Below, piece by piece: positions 35,901 to 43,900 of a stretch of DNA of 64,000 bases (the first letter of the stretch is position 1; the number at the start of each line of letters is the position of its first letter). The notes beneath the pieces are model-generated. The model had not been told where the DNA came from. It saw only the letters and a program-made list of their open reading frames with translations, and did not search any database. Position numbers and translations under genes: made by a program. The DNA comes from JADKHR01 sp041917295 (GTDB lineage Bacteria; Elusimicrobiota; Elusimicrobia; FEN-1173), in assembly GCA_041917295.1 (NCBI GenBank), contig JAYRXX010000057.1, forward strand, positions 62,001-126,000. The letters are read 5' to 3'.

Positions 35901-38900
35901 GTTCAACATAATATTTACAAGAAAAGAAGACGGGGAATTTGTCATTTTTTTAATGCCGCGCCAACCGGAGAAATCGACCCGGTTTGGAACGGGAGCGGCT
36001 TTTTTCGAATGCTCGGGGGAGTTCCTTTTTATCAGACAGAGTGAAACATCAGAGGAACAATCCATTGCCGATTTTCAAGGAGCGGATGAGCAGGTTCTTC
36101 AAGAAGACTTAGCGACCTTTGATTTGAACGAAGCCCAAAAAAGAGAAATACAGGAAAAAATATTGAAAACCTTCCCAACGTCCGAAGTCGATCTTTACGA
36201 TGAAGACAGTTCCTATTATCCCCCGGACAGGCAATCTATAAAGAAAATGATTATTGACGCATGGGAAGAAGAAAGGGTAAAAAACGACACAATTTTGACA
36301 ATTATCGATGAAGGGAACCGAGTCGGATTGGTTTTTAAATGGTTGGGATGGTCGGGTAGGGGTGGCGGACAAACGGGCATTCTCGTGGATTACGATAAGG
36401 ATGGAAATATCATTAGGGTGAGCGAAGTCACTCAGGGAAATAGTGAAATCGCGCGGTTCAATGTTCGAGAGACGCCGACAATGAGGGTGGCCGGTTTAAA
36501 AATTGAACCCAAAAAAAGTATCCACATCGGGATGAAATTAGTGGAAGCGTCACCCTACCCATCTGGAACGAAGACTGTTTCCCGGCTAACCCAAAAAGTT
36601 CTTTTAACCGACCATTCCCGTCCACAAGGGTCGAACTTTTTAGTTCAGGACCCTGTCGACGATAGCCTCGTGCCAACCGGGGAATCCCGGCTAACCGCGA
36701 AAACGGAAAATGTTCTTTCCATCAGGGAGACTGTCCACCGTGCTCTCTCTGAAAGAATAAGAGGTGCAAACAAACATCGATCAAATTTTTCAAGCGGAGA
36801 AAATCTATCACAAGGGACCCATTGGATGATGACTTCCGTAGGGGGGGGGTCCATCGGAGACCCAGAAATTACCCATCGAATTGAAATTAGTGTGGGAGAG
36901 AACGGTCGAATAGATGTGTTTGATTACAGGTACATCTACAGTGGATACGATGTGAGTGCGTCAAGGTCCCGATATGGAATAGGGGAAGACCCCAATCTTG
37001 CCCCGTACGAAAAAGAAGGATCACCCATAGTGGGATTAATTCTGGAAGATGGGAAAGACGATTTATATAAACAAGTAACATTGGTAGTGGAAGACGCGGC
37101 CTTGGATGCTATCAAAGGGAAACTTGGTTTTATCCCTATGGTAGGGAAAAGTGAACTCTTTACACAGGGGAATCAGCATAAACGTGAAACGGCGTTCTTA
37201 GGTGCCCCATTAAACTTTCCCCGCCTTACGAACCAGGCAGGGGAAACCCGTGAGGCATCGGACCCGCCCGAAAAGGAGAGGAGGATTCCGCAACAATCCC
37301 TCGCCGATCTTGTTCAAGCCTATTATCGCGAACTTTCCCATTGGCCCTGGGATGAGGGATTTCCTCGGATGCCCGAAAATCCGGTTGGTCTACTCATGTT
37401 GTTGGCCGAGCTATCCGAAAAAAGTGGGACGGCAACAAATGACGAGCTTCTTGCCGCTCTTCAAGAAACGAACGACGCCATCGGACAAGGGCCCCTGGAA
37501 AAACACCTCCACCCGACAGTCGTTAAAATGCGAGACCAGAAAAAATACCAGGGAGCGGTCGCCGAATTGTTGCGGCGCGAATGGCGAGGTTTGGGGGTGT
37601 CTCGTATCCAAGGCAGTCAACAGGGAGCTATCCTCAACGTGGAGGATTGGATCCACCGTACCTCGGTCTCTTTGGGTGTCAATTTATCAGATGTGAACTT
37701 ATACGCGGCCACGGGCGGCGCGCTGGTGGTGAACCGTTCCTACGCCCGGGAATTCCTGAAAAACCCCGCCGTTCGAACCACGGACGGACTCTACGTGGCG
37801 AAAGGCAACGCGATCATCCTCAACCTCTCTCCAACCGATCCCTTGGCGTTGGTCGGCGCCGTCACCGCGCGGTCCTATTATCATCCCCTGTTTCTGACAG
37901 AGGTTTTCCCTCAAGGGCCGCCCTACCACATGATCGCTTCCTGTCTGGAAATATTCTGGTTGATGGAGACCAATTTAATTCCCGGCGACGCCAGTCAAAG
38001 GCTTCGAACCTATCAAGAGTCTCCATTCCGAGAATTTGATGTGCGAAAACATGTAAACATCCCGGCGCTCGTCCAAGCGGGGGAAAAAATCTTTTTAGAC
38101 CGCAGGGTTGAAAATGGTCGGAACTGGGAGGACATTCAAAAAGTTTTGGAGAAGGCGGCCCTGGGAGTCACTAATAAAAAACTTTCCGGCGAACACCTGG
38201 AAACGGCCGCTGGATATGTTTTGGCGGGGTTTATTAACGGATTTATCAGTAACACGAGGAGCGGATCCCCGACTCGGGTGTACATTTTAAAAACGGTTTT
38301 GGAGTTATCGAGACGTGGAGACTCCCAAGCGAACAACGACGGTGGGGGAATGCCGGGTGCATTCAAGTTCTGGGAAAAGTGGGGTGTTTCACGTGTGTGG
38401 GCCGGTCGGATTGAAGGCGCGGCGGGCGCGGTGGGATATCTGGCCCTGCTCATTTTTCAAGTGGTGTTTATGAATGCCCCGCCTTCCGCCACGTCCTGGC
38501 TGGAAATGGCCAACCAAATTATCACACCCGCCCTGACCATTGTCACCGCCTTCCTCATCGGTCACCTCTTCGGCGTTTACGGCAAAGACCCAAAGAATTT
38601 CAAGGAACGGTTCGTCAACGCTTTGCGCGCCACCTGGACCGCCAGCCGGACCACGCTTCTCGTTGCGCTGGTTGTGGCAATAGCCCTGGCCATGCAATGG
38701 CTCGCCCCAACGGGACTTGCCCTGGGTGCTGTTGTCGTTGGTACGGCCATATCCAGCGGTTGGTTGCATGGGGAAGCGAACCGGCGTCGGACCGCCATCC
38801 AATCCGCTTTGCCCCTGGAATCTTTTAGTGTGAATGACCTGAACCACCGATGGGCCTTTATCCACCAGGTTTCCCAACAAATTCAAGCGGGAGATCCCAC

Positions 38901-39366
38901 TGCCCGTGAATGGGCGAAAACCGTGGACACCCTCGCCACCCTGGCGGTCGTGCGACAGGAAGACATTCCACTTCTTCGGTCCTTGTTGGAGAGTGCGGTT
39001 CCAGCGGATGGCCAAAACAACCTTCATTTCCTTTTGGTTCCCGCCGATGAGGATCCGGCCCTTGCGGAGAGTTTGGATCGTCTGGCAAAAGAGGATCGCC
39101 GTTTCACGTTGCTACATCCCAGCTATGCACCGGGATTGATCCGATTGCCCAGCCGGGAAATCGCTGATTGGTCCCAGGGGAAAGGACGGATATTCTGGAC
39201 CGCGTTTAAGAACCCGGCCGTCGAGGCCGCCATCGTACCCGACATGGACAGGCCCCCGTCGGACCTCCAAACCCTTCTGGACCTTCTCCGTTCCGCTCCG
39301 CCGTTAAGCGCCCACGATTTCGGCGCCCTGTTCGAACTGGCCCGCGCCGTTCTCATGGCCGCTTAA
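32902..39366 (+). CDS. Giant exported protein 3: ChaN/Tiki-like domain and GDP-hexose-phosphorylase-like HIT domain
   Basis: I place the start at the ATG at 32902 (2154 residues), which gives a signal peptide (AIGMSFLVGALQYAPLQA) followed by ESSFWESRR. The frame is open further upstream over the LacI gene, but that is chance. The N-terminal domain has IQDIHQN, ALESAFG, GVDDKDHYRAN and SGGFHSRGI (~470). Two hydrophobic helices lie at ~692-735. Residues ~787-1040 resemble plant VTC2 / animal GDPGP1 phosphorylases: VANVNPLKQGHFLITP, IGYNSVGAFASINHLHLQ, with the HIT-type H925-L-H927-L-Q929. Residues ~1070-1430 are AT-rich and unfamiliar, as is ~1460-1810. Four hydrophobic helices (~1835-1955) precede a C-terminal domain shared with giant 1 (KTVDTLATLAVVRQEDIP). 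Confidence 0.8.
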   Translation: MDLYSSHPVFRRAVAIGMSFLVGALQYAPLQAESSFWESRRTAVQRRAAPPRVLSVSAGREGILPLGREKVDPSSLLGLRRVSPLGSALSFNDRNPPTLSQRQRKTVYLIQDIHQNAQAQGNIARAIQSLIEKGGMDFIALESAFGPIDLSRFARFPDQESVQEAANYLMGQNRISGPVLAVFSSSSPVPLIGVDDKDHYRANVDAYRQSLPDSTKIKARWAQAKQSLQEQQKSVFNSRLAAFDGKVQAYQDGPLSLGDYIESVPIPIDSGFPQVAKFIEAHRREKKIDFKRVETDRASLVRELADRLTPNQYSSLVDLGAAYREGRIRYAGIYTHLSALCRDASINLTRYPALNEYIRYVVLADGIDAERLFNEIHRLEKKAYDALAVTPAEKSLVKEARSHRLTGNLLDFSLTREEWDEYERVANSLDAPERQPFESFYREALARDLAMSRNLLALFESRDASKAVLVSGGFHSRGIEERLKSAGLEVITYAPQIDRIDSDAETALSVFSREKSPLDTLFRGQTLFLAAPPITPEVRDITLPLLTAARRHALQSAQALRSQPEGTVRSDFFSLSSHPDAPKSVVRAHRLPENQVGIEVTSAGQTVSLLVQFKGAKYKIVADRAFRLGEERTLEQGRRLFGSIFSHSVLEKIVRSGFAPLVEWSVFTRAFLVNHHPATFEEWMDMMSIRHQILSGALGGALVGILLVLLFPAGPAVNFSVVVGGALVGKILIQSALNAVRHSLGLATATESMPGHLSDPAAVERGQRINQNSASLDKELMFAWDEKMASGQVFKFNLKDVVWLSLDRFRKVFNPGRAGKRPRQMDIAELNQPFNPDTFHFDSPKMNPAELLAEGVDVNGVETDYVANVNPLKQGHFLITPQRRSRHNQSFSRMAALVALGTIAMFGHRLKIGYNSVGAFASINHLHLQGVPYDVGDQMPVEREFANPQRRTLLRSDGGLQLWQFTQWPIKGDVLTGRDQIALADRLAEMTDVLQKENQPFNIIFTRKEDGEFVIFLMPRQPEKSTRFGTGAAFFECSGEFLFIRQSETSEEQSIADFQGADEQVLQEDLATFDLNEAQKREIQEKILKTFPTSEVDLYDEDSSYYPPDRQSIKKMIIDAWEEERVKNDTILTIIDEGNRVGLVFKWLGWSGRGGGQTGILVDYDKDGNIIRVSEVTQGNSEIARFNVRETPTMRVAGLKIEPKKSIHIGMKLVEASPYPSGTKTVSRLTQKVLLTDHSRPQGSNFLVQDPVDDSLVPTGESRLTAKTENVLSIRETVHRALSERIRGANKHRSNFSSGENLSQGTHWMMTSVGGGSIGDPEITHRIEISVGENGRIDVFDYRYIYSGYDVSASRSRYGIGEDPNLAPYEKEGSPIVGLILEDGKDDLYKQVTLVVEDAALDAIKGKLGFIPMVGKSELFTQGNQHKRETAFLGAPLNFPRLTNQAGETREASDPPEKERRIPQQSLADLVQAYYRELSHWPWDEGFPRMPENPVGLLMLLAELSEKSGTATNDELLAALQETNDAIGQGPLEKHLHPTVVKMRDQKKYQGAVAELLRREWRGLGVSRIQGSQQGAILNVEDWIHRTSVSLGVNLSDVNLYAATGGALVVNRSYAREFLKNPAVRTTDGLYVAKGNAIILNLSPTDPLALVGAVTARSYYHPLFLTEVFPQGPPYHMIASCLEIFWLMETNLIPGDASQRLRTYQESPFREFDVRKHVNIPALVQAGEKIFLDRRVENGRNWEDIQKVLEKAALGVTNKKLSGEHLETAAGYVLAGFINGFISNTRSGSPTRVYILKTVLELSRRGDSQANNDGGGMPGAFKFWEKWGVSRVWAGRIEGAAGAVGYLALLIFQVVFMNAPPSATSWLEMANQIITPALTIVTAFLIGHLFGVYGKDPKNFKERFVNALRATWTASRTTLLVALVVAIALAMQWLAPTGLALGAVVVGTAISSGWLHGEANRRRTAIQSALPLESFSVNDLNHRWAFIHQVSQQIQAGDPTAREWAKTVDTLATLAVVRQEDIPLLRSLLESAVPADGQNNLHFLLVPADEDPALAESLDRLAKEDRRFTLLHPSYAPGLIRLPSREIADWSQGKGRIFWTAFKNPAVEAAIVPDMDRPPSDLQTLLDLLRSAPPLSAHDFGALFELARAVLMAA

Positions 39367-39388
39367 CCGGAAATAGCATTTTAACTCT

Positions 39389-39406
39389 GTTATTAACCTC
39401 AATAAC
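39389..39406. promoter_or_regulatory. Inverted repeat GTTATT-N6-AATAAC
   Basis: Perfect 6-bp arms lie between giant gene 3 and the toxin-antitoxin pair. It may be an operator for the VapB-like protein or part of a weak terminator. Confidence 0.3.
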
Positions 39407-39510
39407 GTCTAATTTCCCCTCTTTTAGAGGAAAGGATGAGCCAACCCAAAAAAGGATTGATAAATCCCGATCCGAGTGATACCATTTTGATATAACCTGA
39501 GGAGGAACGT

Positions 39511-39738
39511 ATGCACGCACTGAGTCTACGCGGGATACCGGACGGCGTTTACAGTCGATTGCGGAACTGGTCACGACGCAATCACCGAAGTCTTCACCAA
39601 CAGATTCTCACAATTCTTGAGCGGGAATCCGCTCTTTTGCCCCCGGAAATGTCCGCGCCGGCGCGTTGGCGTCAACGCCTCCGTGGCCGGCGCTGGGGCC
39701 CGATCGTCTCTGAAATCCGTCGAGAACGATCGCGGTGA
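39511..39738 (+). CDS. VapB/FitA-like ribbon-helix-helix antitoxin
   Basis: The 75-residue protein begins with a ribbon-helix-helix pattern (ALSLRGIPDGVYSRLRNWSRRNHRSLHQQILTILERE), as in FitA-type antitoxins. The basic C-terminus would wrap the toxin. The ATG follows a strong GAGGAGG ribosome site, with TATAAC at 39491-39496 as a possible -10. It overlaps the toxin gene by GTGA, so the pair is co-translated. Antitoxins of this type repress their own promoter; inverted repeats at 39389 and 39454-39467 are candidate sites. Confidence 0.85.
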   Translation: MHALSLRGIPDGVYSRLRNWSRRNHRSLHQQILTILERESALLPPEMSAPARWRQRLRGRRWGPIVSEIRRERSR

Positions 39739-40148
39739 TTGCCGTTGTTGATACCTCGGCCCTGTTGCGTCTTTTTATTCCGGACGGGCCTGTCCCGAAC
39801 GGATTGGAGGATTTACTAAAAAGTGCGTGGAGGGGAGAATCCTCTTTGATGGCGCCAGAACTGATGATCGCCGAGGCGGTCCAGGTTCTGCACAAAAAGA
39901 GGAGGGCGCGTCTTCTCTCTTCTTTGGAGTTTAAGGAATTGCTCAAAGACATATTAGGTCTCCCGATCCGTCTCTATGGCCATCGAGATCTTCTTCCCTT
40001 TTCGTCCGAGCTCGCTCATGTCTATCACCTGACCATTTACGACTCTCTCTTCTTGGCTCTCGCCAACATCCATCGCGCCCCTCTCCTGACCGCTGATGAA
40101 AAACTTGGCCAAGTAGCGCAAAGGATGGGCCTCGTTCTGGATTCGTGA
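39735..40148 (+). CDS. VapC-like PIN-domain toxin
   Basis: The 137-residue protein starts with a GTG that overlaps the antitoxin stop. The PIN-domain acidic residues are visible in VVDTSALL (D6 counting the initiator), PELMIAEAVQVL (E), the YDSLFLALA block and LLTADEKL. PIN toxins are magnesium-dependent ribonucleases that cut tRNA or rRNA. The length is normal for VapC. The pair sits alone between giant gene 3 and a relic-bearing intergenic region. Confidence 0.88.
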   Translation: MIAVVDTSALLRLFIPDGPVPNGLEDLLKSAWRGESSLMAPELMIAEAVQVLHKKRRARLLSSLEFKELLKDILGLPIRLYGHRDLLPFSSELAHVYHLTIYDSLFLALANIHRAPLLTADEKLGQVAQRMGLVLDS

Positions 40149-40405
40149 GGACATCAGTGGATTTAATGCTTTGGGGCCCCATTCCAGACCGGACTCGTTC
40201 CGCTGGTGATCTGCCTTCGCGGGTTCCACTGTAGCGTAACCATCAAAAGAGGCGGGAGGGAACGCAAAGGAGACAAGGGGAGTTGGGGTTGAATTCTGGG
40301 TGAACGTTGTTTTTAAAGTTGAGCGTATGATTGGATTCAGGTTGGTTTAGATTTCGGGCATTTGGGTAAAAAGGGGGTGTAGGCCTGTTTGGAAGGTGAA
40401 TGTCC

Positions 40406-40716
40406 ATGAGCCGACGCCGAATGAAATGTGTGGTTGTGGAGAGCTGTTCCTGCCTTGTGCACAAACTTACCGTTAACAAATCACCTGTGACAAAGAACCC
40501 TGCCAAACGTGGCGACGCCGCCGTGCGCAAAAGAACTGGCGAATAAAAAACATTGGGGTAGTGGACCCGTTGATCTGGGAAGATCGCCGACGGTGGTGGG
40601 ATGAGACGTGGCGGATCGTGTTGTCACGCTTGTATCCAAACCAGGAGAGATCGGTAGGTTCATTGACGGGAAGGCCGCAGGAGCCGCAGGCCCGGGTGGA
40701 AAAACATGACGCGTAA
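40406..40716 (+). pseudogene. Decayed small cysteine-rich protein gene
   Basis: An ATG at 40406 opens MSRRRMKC, then a 2-base slip moves the frame to CGCGELFLPCAQTYR, followed by an in-frame TAA. The same frame then continues as QITCDKEPCQTWRRRRAQKNWRIKN and stays open to a TAA at 40714-40716. The C-x2-C ... C-x4-C arrangement and the GELF block match the relic at 30203. Two lesions make it a pseudogene. The 257 bp before it (40149-40405) contain nothing I can support. Confidence 0.65.
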
Positions 40717-40850
40717 AGAGCCCGTTGGAGGCAAACAACAGCTTCATCAACGGATGAGCTGGCGGTTGGTGTGGCAATTGAGGTGCTGTGACTCGCAAGC
40801 AGGGGAAATTAGCATCCCAAAAATGGCAAAAAGGCGTAGGCGGGTTTCTT

Positions 40851-40856
40851 TATAAT
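40851..40856 (+). promoter_or_regulatory. -10 element before the 1849-residue protein gene
   Basis: A consensus TATAAT lies 50 bp before the ATG at 40907, preceded by GGTTTCTT. No good -35 and no TTTACA repeats are visible. Confidence 0.5.
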
Positions 40857-40906
40857 TCGCCATTATGGAGATGGTCACACGATCCTTTTTTTGAGGAGCC
40901 CTTGCC

Positions 40907-43900
40907 ATGAAAACCTGTTTGGTCTTTCGCCGCGTTGTCCGTCGGACTTTTTCTTTTGTCTTGATTCCCCTGATGAACGCCGGTCTGATGGCCGCGCCGC
41001 CCGCTGGTTGGCGCACGGATCCGACCCCGGCGGTGAGCGCAACGGAATTTCTTGCCTATTCGGGCGTGAACGTCCATTTCAATTATTTCAGTTACGGGTG
41101 GTCCATCGGGGGTGTGCCGCCGGCGTGGGCGAATAAACCGGGGTATAACCACTCCGGGTTCAGTTCGGCGTGGGGATCGCAAAAATGGCGGGAATGGCTG
41201 AACTTGTGCGCTGTAAACAATATTAAGGGGATTCGGATCATGTCGCCGTTTGGCGATGGGCGCAACCTGTTCGACACGGCAGGCAACATCTCCATTGATG
41301 AAGCGCTCTTCCGGGCGGACCTGGATGCTTTTCTGCGTATTGTGGAAGAGGTGGAAACCCAACGAAACGTCAAGTTTCGTCTTATTTTTACCCTGTTTGA
41401 TTTTCGGATCGCTGATGGGGAATGGATCGATGGGGTGGGCGAACACCCGGATATCCTGGACCCGGCCAACCCCAAACGCGCCCAATTTCTAAATCTGTTC
41501 CGGGACAAATTTTTCAAAATGGTTTACGACTCGGCTCAGCCCTACGCGCAATGGGGTCTGGTTCGGGAAAATCGGATTGTGTGGCAATTGGTCAATGAGT
41601 TTATCTCCATGAAGCCAGACACCGGCGGGCGATCGGAACTTCAGGCCATGGACGACCTGGCCTACCGAGACCGCCGGGAAGCACTTTATGTCCAAGGGGA
41701 AAGTTTTTTCCTCGCTTTCCGGGACATGATCAAAAACATCCGTCCCACGGCTCTGGTGAGCATGTCCGACCTGGGGGCCGAAAACACTATACGTCGATGG
41801 CAGAACAAGGGTTTTGATCTACTGGACTATCACAGCCATCCGGATTATCTCCATTTGAACGGCAACATCGGAGCCACTTTGAAAAATGTGGGCTGGAACG
41901 GTGTTCAGCCCATCATCGAAGCCGAAGCGTATGTGCCCGGCTGGCGGTGGATGGAGAAATCTGTTCTGACCGAGCGGATGCGCGCCTCATTTAATCGCGG
42001 ATCGCGGGGCGCCATGTTTTGGTGGGACGGTTGGTACCGGTTTGACCCAAGCTTGTATTCCCTGGTGACAACCGAAGACCTGGCCTTTTCACCAAAGGCC
42101 GACCTGATCGTAGAAGGCGTGACCGGCCCCAATCGAGCTGTCGAAAACCAACCCATTTCGTTCGCTGTGACAGTCGGAAATTGGGGGCCAGTTTCCACAG
42201 GAGAGAGCTATCTGAAACTCCAAATGAACGGATCGTTTTTTTCGGGATTTAATATCCCGCCTCTTTCTCCAGGACAATCGTACACAGCGCCCGCGGCCTC
42301 GACCAATGTGGCTGTTGGCTATCATCGGTTCCTGGCGGAAGCCGACAATGGGTTAACCTATCCGGAGCTTGATGAAGACAACAACAATGTGGCCATGCCT
42401 GTGGTGGGCATTCTGCCGGGAGCCGACCTTGTGGTGGAAAAACTGGAGGGGACAGATTCTTTAGTGGCTGGGAACACCACTGTTTTTGAAACCACCATCG
42501 CCAATCGTGGGAGCGAGTCGGCGGGCGAAAGTCATTTGAAATTTCAAATCGATGGGAGAGAAATTCAAACCGTGGTTGTGCGCCCTTTGGCACCCGGGGA
42601 GACGTTTGTCGCTCAGGTAAATTGGTCCGCCGTGGCGGGGCTCCACACCCTTTTAATTGAAGCGGACAATTGGCAGAGAGTGGCGGAAACCAACGAATCG
42701 AACAACGATATGAGTCGCATTCTTTCCGTGAACGCCGCACCGATCCTGTACAGCCGCTATCTCGGCGGCGCCGGGAACTCGTCCATTCTGGACGCGGTGA
42801 CTGACGCGGCGGGGAACACGATCGTGGTGGGAGAAACGTCTGGCGGGGGGCATCCTGTGACCAGCGGGTCGTGGGACACGACGTACAACGGGGGATCGTT
42901 GGATGCGTTTGTGGCGAAATTTTCTGCCGATGGAACGCTCCTGTTTTCCACCTACTTGGGAGGAAGCGGTGAAGATTCCGCCTTGGGGGTGGCGCTGGAT
43001 AACGCCGGGAATATTTTGGTGACCGGAAAAACCTATTCGAGCAATTTTCCAACGACGTCCGGGGCCTACGACCGATCGTTGGGCGGAGCTCGGGACGCGT
43101 TTTTGGCGAAAATGACGTCGGACGGCCGGTCGGTGGTGTATGGAACCTATCTGGGCGGCGCCGAGTGGGATTACGGACATCGGGTGACGGTGGCGCCCGG
43201 GGGCGACATGATCGTCACCGGGTTCACCCACGGGGGGTATCCGGTCACGACGGGGGCGGCACAAACGGTGTTCGGCGGGGCCGGGGATGTGTTTGTGACG
43301 CGGTTAAAGGCGGCGGGTAACGGGGTGGTTTATTCCACCTATTTGGGAGGCGAGAGTTGGGACGGCGCGGGGGGGCTCGCGGTGGACGCGCTGGGCCAGG
43401 TGATTTTGTCGGGCGACACTCACTCGCGGACGTTTCCAACAACCGTGGGGGCCTGGGACCGGACCTGCGACAACTGCGGGACGAACACCAGTACGGACGG
43501 GTTTTTGGCCAAACTCAGCGCGAAAGGGGACCGGTGGGTTTTCTCAACATTTGTTGGCGGATCGGCGGCGCCGTCCACCGAAAGCCTTCGCCGGATCGCG
43601 GTCGCGTCGGACGGATCCATCTGGGCGGTGGGAACGTCCAACGGCGGCGATTTTCCCGTCACACCGGATGCGGCCCAATTCCAGCTTGCGGGCGGCGCCG
43701 ACGCGGTGATTGTCCGTTTCAGCGGCGACGGATCCCAATTGTTTTACGGCAGTTATATCGGCGGGACCGGACGAGATGTTGCCATGGACGTCAAAACCGA
43801 CGGGGAAGGAGGCGTTGTTTTAACAGGAATCACGGAGTCCTTAAACTTTCCGGTGACTTCAGGGGCGGTTCAAAAGGAACGGCGCGGGACTGCCGACGCG

